Assembly: GCA_030684355.1 (NCBI GenBank)
Contig: JAUXTN010000002.1
Location: forward strand, 92,069 to 156,068
DNA length: 64,000 bases
Source of the DNA: Pseudomonadota bacterium
GTDB lineage: Bacteria; Myxococcota_A; UBA796; SXON01
Direction: 5' to 3'
In this document: piece after piece, positions 1 to 7,907 of the stretch
Layout of the letters: every line of letters begins with the position of its first letter
How positions within the stretch are numbered: the stretch's first letter is position 1
The notes under the pieces: generated by a model
Databases searched by the model: none
Told to the model about the DNA's origin: nothing
Seen by the model: the letters and a program-made list of their open reading frames with translations, nothing else
Position numbers and translations under genes: made by a program

Positions 1-1270
1 CGTCTACGTGGGCCGGAAGGACGGCGTGTGGCGCTCGACCGACTCGGGGCGCACCTGGGAGCAGGCGAGCGCGACCGGCCCCGAGGATCCGCAGGTCACC
101 GCGTTCTACCGCGCGGCCGACAAGACCCTCCTCGTGGGCACGGTCGACGGCGTGCGGTTCTCCCTCGACGACGGCCAGACCTGGATCGACCCCGAGGACG
201 CCACCGACGGCGCCCGCGTCTACGCGCTCGTCGAGGAGGCCGGTGCCTACTGGGCGTCGACCTCGCGCGGCCTCTTCCGCAGCGCGAGCGGCCTCGCGTG
301 GGACCGCGTCCCCATCGCCGGCACCGCAGAGGTGCGCGCCGTCGTGCAGGACCCCTCGTGGGATGCCGGCTTCTGGGTCGCCACCTCCACGGCGCTCCAC
401 CGCACGGATGACGGCGGCGCCACCTTCTACGTGGCGGGTCGCCAGCCCCTGCGCGGCCTGCGCGACATGATCCACCTCGACGAGCCGGGCCACCTGCTCG
501 CCATCTCCGACGACGGCGTCTGGGAGTCGATGGACGGCGGTGTCGCCTGGGCCACGGCCGACCGGCAGCTCTCCGATCCGGACGTTCGCGCCATCGCCAT
601 CGCGGAGAGCGGGATCGTCATCGCGACGGGGCGCGGGATCTGGCGCTTCGTCGTGCCGACGACGAGCGAGCGCGCGAACCGACTGCGCGAGCAGACGCTG
701 ACGCTGCCGCAGACCATCCAGAGCTCCATCGCCCGCGCCGGGATGGACATCGACCTCCTGTCGCTCTCCCGGCTCGGCCTCCTCGCGGCGTTCGCCCCCC
801 AGTTCGAGCTCCAGTTCGACTGGGGGGACAGCGCCGCGCGCCGCGCGGACCTCGGCTCGTTCAGCACCGCCGACTCCTTCGACAACGACTGGGCGCTCGG
901 CGCCCGCATCTGCTGGGGGAGCTGCGGCGGCACCGTGGTCGTGGAGTACGACAGCGTCTCGCCGGAAGTCGAGATCGGGGACTCGATGTACGTCTTCGAC
1001 GGCGAGGTGTTCACCGAGGGCGAGCCCATCGCCGCCGCGGCGAACGTCGCCCAACGGATCCGCAGCTACCGACGCTACCTCGGCGAGCACGTCGCCGACG
1101 CCTGGCTCTCCCGCGCGCGCCTCACCTCCGAGACCCCTGCGGTGCGCGACCTGCCGCTGCGCGAGCAGGTCCTCCACACGCTTCAAATCCAGGAGCTCGA
1201 CGCGCGCCTGGATGCCCTTACGAACGGCGAGTTCAGCCGCTCGATCACCCGCTCCGAGGAGTCCCGATGA
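1..1270 (+). CDS. BNR/sortilin-type repeat protein with TolC-like C-terminal domain (5' partial)
   Basis: The reading frame is open at the window edge, so the N terminus is missing. About the first 210 visible residues hold repeated blocks of the type GVWRSTDSGRTWEQ, GVRFSLDDGQTW, GLFRSASGLAWDR, ALHRTDDGGATF and GVWESMDGGVAW. These are the Asp-box (BNR/Vps10-like) signature of a beta-propeller that often lies outside the cell. Residues after about 215 form a different domain ending LQIQELDARLDALTNGEFS, which resembles the end of TolC-family outer-membrane efflux proteins and the whole of the next gene. The stop codon overlaps the next start (ATGA), so the two are translationally coupled. The substrate is unknown. 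Confidence 0.8.
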   Translation, partial: VYVGRKDGVWRSTDSGRTWEQASATGPEDPQVTAFYRAADKTLLVGTVDGVRFSLDDGQTWIDPEDATDGARVYALVEEAGAYWASTSRGLFRSASGLAWDRVPIAGTAEVRAVVQDPSWDAGFWVATSTALHRTDDGGATFYVAGRQPLRGLRDMIHLDEPGHLLAISDDGVWESMDGGVAWATADRQLSDPDVRAIAIAESGIVIATGRGIWRFVVPTTSERANRLREQTLTLPQTIQSSIARAGMDIDLLSLSRLGLLAAFAPQFELQFDWGDSAARRADLGSFSTADSFDNDWALGARICWGSCGGTVVVEYDSVSPEVEIGDSMYVFDGEVFTEGEPIAAAANVAQRIRSYRRYLGEHVADAWLSRARLTSETPAVRDLPLREQVLHTLQIQELDARLDALTNGEFSRSITRSEESR

Positions 1271-1857
1271 TCCCCTTCCTGTTCGCGCTGGCCCTCTCCG
1301 GGCCGGCCGCCGCCGGTGACTTCCGCACGGTCGACGAGGTGCTCGCCCGCTTCGAGAAGGAGCCGGACGTGCGCCAGGTGCAGGAGATGGTGCTGGAGTA
1401 CTCCAAGACCGACCCCCGCTACGTGAACGAGTGGATGTCGGCCTCCCGCAACGCCGCGTGGCTCCCCGAGGTGACCGTCGGGTACGACTACGACAACGGC
1501 TACGGCTACGACTACGCGTACGACGTGGACACCGAGGGGCAGCTCGACGGCTCCGACGTCGACAACGACCACGGCGTGTCCCTCCGCGCCAAGTGGCGGT
1601 TCGACCGCCTCGTCATGTCGAGCGACCGCATCCGCGTGATCAGCGAGACGCAGGACATCGTCAAGCTGCGCGACAAGGTGTTGGAGGAGGTGACCCGCCT
1701 CTACTTCGATCGTCGTCGCCTGCAGGTCGACGTGCTCCTTTCCGGCGGCGGGGATCTGAAGACGCAGATCAAGAACGAGATGCGCCTCCAGGAGCTGACC
1801 GCCCAGATCGATGCCTACACGGGCGGCCGCTTCTCGGCCGGAGTGAACCAGAAGTAG
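1267..1857 (+). CDS. secreted protein with short TolC/OEP-like domain
   Basis: A 196-residue product with a signal peptide (MIPFLFALALSGPAAAGD) that has no basic residue. The remainder has a Tyr/Asp-rich stretch at about residues 75-105 and ends with LQELTAQIDAYTGGRFS. That end, and the block EEVTRLYFDRRRLQVD, look like the helical hairpin and terminal motif of TolC-type outer-membrane factors. At under 200 residues it is much shorter than a normal TolC (about 430-480). It appears homologous to the C-terminal half of the preceding gene, to which it is coupled by an ATGA overlap. A channel of its own is doubtful; a structural partner of the propeller protein is a reasonable inference. Confidence 0.75.
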   Translation: MIPFLFALALSGPAAAGDFRTVDEVLARFEKEPDVRQVQEMVLEYSKTDPRYVNEWMSASRNAAWLPEVTVGYDYDNGYGYDYAYDVDTEGQLDGSDVDNDHGVSLRAKWRFDRLVMSSDRIRVISETQDIVKLRDKVLEEVTRLYFDRRRLQVDVLLSGGGDLKTQIKNEMRLQELTAQIDAYTGGRFSAGVNQK

Positions 1858-1858
1858 T

Positions 1859-1892
1859 CTCGACCGGTCGAGCGGCGCGCTCGGTGCGCGCC
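1859..1892. terminator. twin inverted repeat between the TolC-like gene and guaA
   Basis: A perfect 14-bp palindrome (CTCGACCGGTCGAG, 1859-1872) is followed at once by a perfect hairpin with arms GGCGCGC (1874-1880) and GCGCGCC (1886-1892) around a 5-base loop. It lies immediately after the stop codon at 1857. There is no T tract, so this is a possible terminator or attenuator only. Confidence 0.4.
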
Positions 1893-1914
1893 ACGGGGAT
1901 AGACGGGGCGGACC

Positions 1915-3444
1915 ATGCTCGGCCACGATCTCGTCCTCATCCTCGACTTCGGCTCGCAGTACACGCAGCTCATCGCGCGGCGCATCCGCGAGCAGGGCGT
2001 CTACTGCGAGATCCACCCCTGCACCCTCCCGCCGCGCGCGTTCCCGCGCCTCGTCGGGATCGTGCTCTCCGGCGGCCCGTCGAGCGTCTACGACGCCGAC
2101 GCCCCGCCGTTCGACGCGGGGTGGCTCGACCAGGGCGTCCCCGTGCTCGGGATCTGCTACGGCATGCAGCTCCTCACGCAGGCCCACGGCGGCGAGGTGA
2201 AGGGCTCCGCACACCGCGAGTACGGCCACGCCGACATCACGCGTGCGTCCGTGCCCGACCCCCTCTTCGCCGGGCTGCCGGACACCATCCCCGTCTGGAT
2301 GAGCCACGGCGACCAGGTCGCGCGCCTGCCGGAGGGCTTCCGCGCGCTCGCATCGACCCCCACGTGCCCCATCGCCGCGTTCGCGGACGAGGCCCGGCGC
2401 CACTACGGCCTCCAGTTCCACCCGGAGGTCACCCACACCCGGGACGGCGTCGCGCTGCTGCGGAACTTCGTGTTCGCGGTCTGCCAGGCGAAGCCCGATT
2501 GGTCGATGGGCAGCTTCGTGAAGGAGCAGGTCGAGCGCATCCGCGCCCAGGTGGGGGACGGCGAGGTCATCTGCGCGCTCTCCGGCGGCGTGGACAGCTC
2601 GGTCACCGCCGCGATCCTCCACGAGGCCCTCGGGGACCGTCTCCACTGCATCTTCGTGGACAACGGGCTCCTTCGCCTCGGCGAGCGGGAGAGCGTCCGG
2701 GCGGAGTTCGCCGAGTACGACCTCACCGTGATCGACGCCACGGAGCGCTTCCTCGCGGCGCTCGCCGGCGTGACCGATCCCGAGAAGAAGCGGAAGATCA
2801 TCGGCGAGGCCTTCATCCGCGTGTTCGAGGAGGAATCCAAGCGGTTCCGCGACGCGGGTTGGTTGGCCCAGGGCACGCTCTACCCGGACGTGATCGAGAG
2901 CGTGAGCTTCCGCGGCCCCAGCGCGACCATCAAGAGCCACCACAACGTGGGCGGGCTCCCCGAGCGCATGCACCTGAAGCTCATCGAGCCCCTCCGCGAA
3001 CTCTTCAAGGACGAGGTGCGCACGCTCGGTCGCGAGCTCGGCCTCTCCGACGTGCGCGTCAACCGGCAGCCGTTCCCCGGCCCCGGGCTCGCGGTGCGGT
3101 GCCTCGGCACGCTCACCCAGGAGCGCCTGGACGTGCTGCGCCTCGCGGACGCCATCGTCGACCAGGAGATCCGCGCCGCGGGCCTCTACGACAGCATCTG
3201 GCAGAGCTTCGCCGTCCTGTTGCCGGTCCGCTCGGTCGGCGTCATGGGCGACAACCGCACCTACGACGAGACCTGTGCCATCCGCGCGGTGCACTCGAGC
3301 GACGGCATGACCGCGCACGTCTCCGAGCTGCCGTGGCCCGTGCTCGCGCGGATGTCGAGCCGGATCATCAACGAGGTCAAGGGCATCAACCGCGTGGTGT
3401 ACGACATCTCCACGAAGCCCCCCGCAACGATCGAGTGGGAGTGA
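1915..3444 (+). CDS. guaA: GMP synthase (glutamine-hydrolysing)
   Basis: Converts XMP to GMP using glutamine-derived ammonia and ATP in the cytoplasm, in de novo purine synthesis. The 509-residue product has the usual single-chain length. The class I glutamine amidotransferase domain comes first, with the nucleophile Cys81 in GICYGMQ and the His169/Glu171 pair in QFHPEV. The ATP-pyrophosphatase domain follows with the PP-loop SGGVDSS at 223-229. The C-terminal dimerisation domain ends in the family-typical KPPATIEWE. All catalytic motifs are intact. The start has no clear Shine-Dalgarno sequence, but a TAGACG box lies just upstream. guaB is not in the window. Confidence 0.98.
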   Translation: MLGHDLVLILDFGSQYTQLIARRIREQGVYCEIHPCTLPPRAFPRLVGIVLSGGPSSVYDADAPPFDAGWLDQGVPVLGICYGMQLLTQAHGGEVKGSAHREYGHADITRASVPDPLFAGLPDTIPVWMSHGDQVARLPEGFRALASTPTCPIAAFADEARRHYGLQFHPEVTHTRDGVALLRNFVFAVCQAKPDWSMGSFVKEQVERIRAQVGDGEVICALSGGVDSSVTAAILHEALGDRLHCIFVDNGLLRLGERESVRAEFAEYDLTVIDATERFLAALAGVTDPEKKRKIIGEAFIRVFEEESKRFRDAGWLAQGTLYPDVIESVSFRGPSATIKSHHNVGGLPERMHLKLIEPLRELFKDEVRTLGRELGLSDVRVNRQPFPGPGLAVRCLGTLTQERLDVLRLADAIVDQEIRAAGLYDSIWQSFAVLLPVRSVGVMGDNRTYDETCAIRAVHSSDGMTAHVSELPWPVLARMSSRIINEVKGINRVVYDISTKPPATIEWE

Positions 3445-3463
3445 GCCGGCCGGGCGCGCTTCC

Positions 3464-4678
3464 GTGAGCGAGCCCGCCGCGAACGGGGCCCCCGGAGACG
3501 CGCTCGCGGCCGTCGTCGAACGCCCCGTGCCGCCCGCCGCGTCGGTCCTCGCGGCGCTGCTCCTCGTCGTCGCGGTCGCCTTCACCCCCGACCTGCCCTG
3601 GCACGCCGGCCCCGCCGCTCTCGGCCTCGCCGCGCTCGGCTGGCGCGATCCGCACTGGATCTGGTCCGCGCTCGGCGCCGCGCTGCTCTGGGTCCCCGCG
3701 CTCTCCGGGCCGGCCGGCGCCGTGGTCCTCGGCGGGTCCATCGTCCTCGGGGCGCTCCGGTGGCGGGCGCTCTCCACGGCGGTCGTCCTCGTGGGGGTCG
3801 CGCTCGCGGCGAAGCAGGGCGCCGCCTCGGTCGTCCTGCCCGCGGCGGCCACGGTGGTGCCCTGGCTCCTCGTCTCGCTCGTCACGACCGCCGGGGCCGT
3901 ATCGGCGGTGCGCGGCGGGCGCGCGGAGGCCGGCGCCCTGGCCCTCGCAGGCGCGATCATCGTGACCCGCCTCGCGCTCGTGTGGGCGGTGGAGGGCGAG
4001 GCGCGCGTCGAGGCCGCGGCCCGGATCGGGGCGCTGGACTTCGTCTACCAGGACCTCGCCGAGGACGCGAGCGAGCCGATCTCCCTCGCGCTCCTCGCCG
4101 CGGGGCCCGGTCGGGACGGCGCCGCCCTGCGGCTGGGCTGGGCACGGGCGCTCGATCTCGGGTGGCGTCCGGCGAAGGCCGAGGGTGTCGTCATCGAGGT
4201 TGCCCGCGCGCTGGAGCTGCGCGGGCGGGGAGGGGAGGCCCTGCGGCTCCTCGCCCGTCACCCCCGAGAAGGGCAGGTCGATGCGCTGCGCGCGCTCCTG
4301 GAGCGCATCCAGGGTGTCCCCGTGCGGTGGAGGGGGGCGGCTCTCGGCACACCGCTGCCCGGGCGCTTCGATCCAGGCCTCGAGTTCGACACCAACGGAC
4401 TCGCGAGCGTGGAGATCACCGCCACCACCGCCCTCGCCGCCCTCACGCTCGGCGGGGTGGGCGCCCCCTACGTGGGTGCGCCCGTGCTCGAGGTGCGCCT
4501 GGACGGCGACGCCGCGGTGGACTGGACCCTCGACGGCCCCGGGGAGTTCGTGCTCCCGGGCCCGATCCCCACCGGCCCCCACCGCATCAGCGTGCGCTTC
4601 GTGAACGACCTCGTCGATGCCGAGGGCGACCGCAACGTGCGCGTCACCGAGATCCGGGCCGACGCGGCCAGGCCGTAG
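3464..4678 (+). CDS. multi-pass membrane protein with C-terminal CBM60-like beta domain
   Basis: 404 residues from a GTG start 20 bases after guaA. Residues about 25-185 are strongly hydrophobic and would form five or six membrane segments. A helical soluble region follows (about 190-290). The last 110 residues look like a beta-sandwich ending RFVNDLVDAEGDRNVRVTEI, which closely resembles the end of xylan-binding CBM60 modules (GxHxVxVxFxND...RNL). A polysaccharide-binding role for the tail is therefore plausible but unproven. Its stop codon lies inside a 17-bp tandem duplication. I do not recognise the membrane part. Confidence 0.7.
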   Translation: MSEPAANGAPGDALAAVVERPVPPAASVLAALLLVVAVAFTPDLPWHAGPAALGLAALGWRDPHWIWSALGAALLWVPALSGPAGAVVLGGSIVLGALRWRALSTAVVLVGVALAAKQGAASVVLPAAATVVPWLLVSLVTTAGAVSAVRGGRAEAGALALAGAIIVTRLALVWAVEGEARVEAAARIGALDFVYQDLAEDASEPISLALLAAGPGRDGAALRLGWARALDLGWRPAKAEGVVIEVARALELRGRGGEALRLLARHPREGQVDALRALLERIQGVPVRWRGAALGTPLPGRFDPGLEFDTNGLASVEITATTALAALTLGGVGAPYVGAPVLEVRLDGDAAVDWTLDGPGEFVLPGPIPTGPHRISVRFVNDLVDAEGDRNVRVTEIRADAARP

Positions 4679-4704
4679 AGGGAGCCCGGCCGTAGAGGGA
4701 GCCC
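4671..4704. repeat. 17-bp tandem duplication across a stop codon
   Basis: The unit GGCCGTAGAGGGAGCCC occurs at 4671-4687 and again at 4688-4704 without a mismatch, followed by a partial third GGCCG. The TAG stop of the upstream gene lies in the first unit. It looks like a recent slippage duplication of the gene end. Confidence 0.85.
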
Positions 4705-4734
4705 GGCCGCGGCGGGCCCCCTCGGAGTCGGTTG

Positions 4735-4750
4735 CCTGGCGATCGCCAGG
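4735..4750. terminator. 16-bp perfect palindrome between convergent genes
   Basis: CCTGGCGATCGCCAGG can fold as a 6-bp stem with a GATC loop. It sits between a plus-strand gene ending at 4678 and a minus-strand gene ending at 4769, the place expected for a bidirectional terminator. No T tract follows on either strand. Confidence 0.4.
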
Positions 4751-4768
4751 TGTGCGCTAGCGGGCCTG

Positions 4769-5299
4769 CTACCGCGTCCCACCGCCCGCACCGGGCGTGG
4801 CATCGGGGTTGGCGGGCGTGCCCGGCGCGGGGGTCCCCGGCGCAGGCATCGTCCCGGGCTCGGACAACATGATCTCCTCGGCGACGCGCTTGCCGTCGAC
4901 GAGCCGGTACGTCACGTGCACGATGCTGCCGGGCTGCAGCTCCGTCATGGTCACCGTCTCGGTGCCGCGCTGGATGCGGGCGTTCGGCGCGAACGCCACG
5001 TCGAACGTCTCGCCGGACTCCAACTTCAGGTTCAGGTTGTTGGGGTCGTGGTTGACCACCACGGCGTCGAACTCCACGGGTTCGCCGCTCCGCTCCATCT
5101 CACGAAGCTCCTTGACCATCTCGCGGCGGGCCGCCGCGACGTCCTCGCGGCCCTCCTGGACCGCTTCCTGCACGTCCTCGCGCGCGCCCCGCTCCGCTTC
5201 GCGCACGTCCTGGACCGCCTCCTGGGCCTCCTGTTGTTCCGTCTGGCAACCGGCCAGCAACCCGAGCGACGCCATCACGCCGAACGTAAACGTCCTCAT
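4769..5299 (-). CDS. coiled-coil lipoprotein with DUF5666/SH3-like domain
   Basis: The start at 5299 is fixed by a strong GGAGG five bases upstream and by a lipoprotein signal (MRTFTFGVMASLGLLAGC). The mature 176-residue product has a charged heptad-like region after the Cys, with runs of the type QEAVQDVREAERGAREDVQEA, predicting a coiled coil over about 50 residues. A small beta domain follows (about residues 75-135; VVVNHDPNNLNLKLESGE), similar to DUF5666/OB-like domains. The tail is Pro/Gly/Ala-rich (PAPGTPAPGTPA). The name describes structure only; function is unknown. It stands alone, separated from the upstream operon by a strong hairpin. Confidence 0.75.
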   Translation of the reverse strand: MRTFTFGVMASLGLLAGCQTEQQEAQEAVQDVREAERGAREDVQEAVQEGREDVAAARREMVKELREMERSGEPVEFDAVVVNHDPNNLNLKLESGETFDVAFAPNARIQRGTETVTMTELQPGSIVHVTYRLVDGKRVAEEIMLSEPGTMPAPGTPAPGTPANPDATPGAGGGTR

Positions 5300-5373
5300 T
5301 CGTGCCTCCGTGGTACGGAGCCGCCCCGCCCAAGCCCGAACGCCAGGGGAGACAACCCGCACCCGGTCAATGT

Positions 5374-5399
5374 GGGCCCCCGGACTGCGCCGGGGGCCC
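5374..5399 (-). terminator. strong GC hairpin after the solute-binding operon
   Basis: Arms GGGCCCCCGG (5374-5383) and CCGGGGGCCC (5390-5399) are perfect complements, 10 bp with a 6-base loop. It lies about 120 bases downstream of the minus-strand operon ending at 5520 and before the next minus-strand gene, so a terminator is the natural reading. The T-rich tail of a classical intrinsic terminator is missing. Confidence 0.55.
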
Positions 5400-5519
5400 C
5401 GGCGACACATCGTGGAACCTGACGGCGAAGCGTTGCACCTGGACACGCGCGAGGCACGACCCGTGGCTACGCTTCGCCGACTCGACAACGATGGACAGGC
5501 CGCGCGTCAGCCGGCCCGG

Positions 5520-6698
5520 CTACGGCCCGACGCGCAGCCGGAGCCCGGCGTAGAGGGCGTCGGGGTCGTTCCCCAGGACGTCGCGGTTCATGGCGTGGAG
5601 CTCCGGCGCGCGGCCCGCGGACTGCAGCTCCCGCGCGGCGATGGACGCGAGGGTCTCTCCGCGCTCGACGACCACGACCCGGCCCGCGGCCGTCCGGTAC
5701 CCGCGCTTCGGGGGCTCGCCGCCGAGCCACTGGGCCTCCTGCCGAGCGAGGAGGCCCTGATCGCCGAGGCCACGGAGCACGCGGTTCACGTCGGCCTGGA
5801 GCGCGGCGTCCTTGTCCGCCATCGCCACGTTGTAGGTGGCGACGTTGAGGGTGTCGTCCGCGACGCGCAGGCGATCCCCGAAGACGAGCAGCTCGTGCCG
5901 GGCGAGGGGACAGTCGTAGACCACGGCGTCGAGCTTGCCGTTGGCGAGGTGCTCGAAGTAGCCGAAGTCGTCGAACACCACCCGCTCGTAGGCCGCGCCG
6001 ACCGTGGCGGTGACCAGCTGGGTGGTCACGGGGTCGTCGTACATGCCGATCCGCTTGCCGTGCAGCGCCGGGAGCGACTTGACCGGCGAGCGCTTCGGCA
6101 CCACGAGGCACAAGCTGTATTGCAGATACGACGTCGACCAGCCGAGGCCGGCCCACGCGCCCGTGGGGGAGAGCTGCCCGATGGCGAGGTCCGCCTCGCC
6201 GCGCAGGAGTCGGCCCGGCAGCTCCGCGAAGGTGCTCGGCACCACGGTCAGGGGCACGCCGGCCTCCGCCGCGATGGCGTTCATCACGCCGTACTCGAAG
6301 CCCTGGTAGCCGCCATCCGCGGTGCGGGAGAGGAAGGGCGCGGCGTCGGGATCCGCGGCGACCCGGAGCGAACCACGCTGGCGGAGGGCCGCGAAGCCGC
6401 CGCCGGCGGGGGGCGCGGCCGCACTTACGGGGGTCGCGTCGGACGCGGTGGCCGGGGCCGGCGGGGAGGGCGATGTCGCGACGAGGAGGAGCGTGGCCAC
6501 CCCGGCGCCGACCAGGGCCAGCATCACCGAGAGCGAGAGGATGACGGCCACGGCGCGCGAGCCACCGGCCTTCGGCGCGGGCCGGGCCCGCTTGCCACCC
6601 GGGGCCGGCACGTGGTGCGGCGAGCCGCACGAGGGGCATCGCTCGGCGTCCACGCCGACGCGCGACCCGCAGTGGACACAGGCTTCCCAGGCGCTCAC
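5520..6698 (-). CDS. zinc-ribbon, membrane-anchored solute-binding protein (SBP_bac_3) with LysM domain
   Basis: Translation is taken from GTG 6698, whose GTGA overlaps the stop of the upstream paralogue. The 392-residue product begins with a zinc ribbon (CVHCGSRVGVDAERCPSCG, residues about 7-25). One membrane helix follows (about 48-73), then a Pro/Ala linker, a periplasmic amino-acid-binding-type domain (SBP family 3; SLRVAADPDAAPF, GFEYGVMNAIAAEAG, ADLAIGQLSPT) and a C-terminal LysM (VVVVERGETLASIAARELQS to LYAGLRLRVG). The ribbon should be cytoplasmic and the binding domain plus LysM periplasmic. No ABC permease or ATPase is nearby, so a sensory or wall-bound role is more likely than uptake. 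It is a clear tandem duplicate of the next gene. Confidence 0.88.
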   Translation of the reverse strand: MSAWEACVHCGSRVGVDAERCPSCGSPHHVPAPGGKRARPAPKAGGSRAVAVILSLSVMLALVGAGVATLLLVATSPSPPAPATASDATPVSAAAPPAGGGFAALRQRGSLRVAADPDAAPFLSRTADGGYQGFEYGVMNAIAAEAGVPLTVVPSTFAELPGRLLRGEADLAIGQLSPTGAWAGLGWSTSYLQYSLCLVVPKRSPVKSLPALHGKRIGMYDDPVTTQLVTATVGAAYERVVFDDFGYFEHLANGKLDAVVYDCPLARHELLVFGDRLRVADDTLNVATYNVAMADKDAALQADVNRVLRGLGDQGLLARQEAQWLGGEPPKRGYRTAAGRVVVVERGETLASIAARELQSAGRAPELHAMNRDVLGNDPDALYAGLRLRVGP

Positions 6699-7768
6699 GG
6701 CGTGCCACCGCGGGGCACGCGGAGCCGCATGCCCGTGTAGATCTCGTTGGGGTTCGGCCCGATGACGTCCTTGTTGGCGTCGTAGAGCGTGCGCCACTTC
6801 TCCACGTCGCCGAGCTCGCGCTTCGCGATGAGCGACAACGTGTCCCCACGCCGCACGACGACCACCTTGCCGGTGGCGCTGGTGAAGTCGCCGACGGGCG
6901 CGGTGGTGCCGAGCCAGCGCTGCTCGAGCGTCGCGAGGAGGCCCTGGTCGCCGAGGTCCTTGAGCACCGCGTTCACGTCGGTGAGGAGCGTGGGGTCACG
7001 CGAGGGCACGCCCACGTTGTAGGTGGCGACGTTCAGGGCGTCCTCGGCGATCCGGAGCTTGTCGCCGTAGGTGCTCATCTCGTGGCGGGCGAGGGGACAG
7101 TCGTAGATCATCCCGTCGAGCTGCCCGCGCACCATCTTCTCGAAGTAGCCGTAGTCGTCGAACAGCACGCGCTCGTAGCTGGCGCTGATGAGCACGTCGG
7201 CGACCTGCTTGGCGACCGCGTCGTCGTACATGGCGACGCGCTTGCCCTTCAGCTCCGCGACGGTCTTCACCGGGCTCTGCGCGGGGACGACGAGGCAGAG
7301 GCTGTACTGGAGGTAGGAGACGGACCAGGCGAGGTCGCCATAGGCGGCGCTCGGCGCGATCTGGCCGATGGCGAGGTCCGCGGCGCCCGACGTGACCTTC
7401 TCGACGAGGGTGGGGAAGGTCCCGCCGACGATCTCCACCGGCACGCCCGCGCGGTCCGCGATGGAGCGGATGATCGCGTACTCGAAGCCCTCCCAGTTTC
7501 CGTCCGCCCCCTTCGTGAGGAAGGGCGCGGCGTCGGGATCGGCGGCGACCCGCAGGGTGCCCCGCTCCTTGACGCCCGCGAGGCCGCCGGTGCCGACCGC
7601 GGCGCCGCTCGTCGTGGCGACGGGGATGGGGGCGGGGATCGGGGCCGGGGGCGGCGGGGCGGGGGCCTCTCCGCCGCCGCCGCACGCGAGGGAGGCGGTC
7701 GCGAGCAGCCCGAGCAGGGCGCCCGTCGGGGCGGCGCGAAGAGGAGCGTGAACCAGGGGTGCCGACAT
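6695..7768 (-). CDS. solute-binding lipoprotein (SBP_bac_3) with LysM domain
   Basis: The start chosen is ATG 7768, which has GAGG four bases upstream and gives a compact lipoprotein signal ending SLACGGGG; longer starts are possible. A Pro/Ala linker precedes an SBP family 3 domain (TLRVAADPDAAPF, GFEYAIIRSIADRAG, ADLAIGQIAPSAAYGDLAWS) and a LysM at about residues 305-355 (VVVVRRGDTLSLIAKRELGD to YTGMRLRVP). It is the first gene of a two-gene operon with the zinc-ribbon paralogue, joined by a GTGA overlap. The pair shares the unusual block DCPLARHE, so the ligand type is probably shared. The ligand is unknown. Confidence 0.88.
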   Translation of the reverse strand: MSAPLVHAPLRAAPTGALLGLLATASLACGGGGEAPAPPPPAPIPAPIPVATTSGAAVGTGGLAGVKERGTLRVAADPDAAPFLTKGADGNWEGFEYAIIRSIADRAGVPVEIVGGTFPTLVEKVTSGAADLAIGQIAPSAAYGDLAWSVSYLQYSLCLVVPAQSPVKTVAELKGKRVAMYDDAVAKQVADVLISASYERVLFDDYGYFEKMVRGQLDGMIYDCPLARHEMSTYGDKLRIAEDALNVATYNVGVPSRDPTLLTDVNAVLKDLGDQGLLATLEQRWLGTTAPVGDFTSATGKVVVVRRGDTLSLIAKRELGDVEKWRTLYDANKDVIGPNPNEIYTGMRLRVPRGGTP

Positions 7769-7907
7769 CGAGCCTCGTTGCGCCCGGTCGGGCGACATGC
7801 CGCGCATCATCCCTCGCCCGGCGACACCCGGCAAGCGCCCGGGCGAGCCCGTGCCCATGTGCAGAGCGGGGCGTGATAGGTGGGCGCCCTCTCCGTAGCG
7901 GTCGCCC

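Noticed and set aside
1431-3467. 678-residue Arg-rich open frame overlapping guaA and the gene before it
   Set aside because: The translation is a low-complexity Arg/Pro/Gly-rich shadow in another frame of two well-supported genes.
1183-3960. 925-residue minus-strand open frame across guaA
   Set aside because: Antisense to guaA, whose catalytic motifs are complete; no motif is visible in the minus frame.
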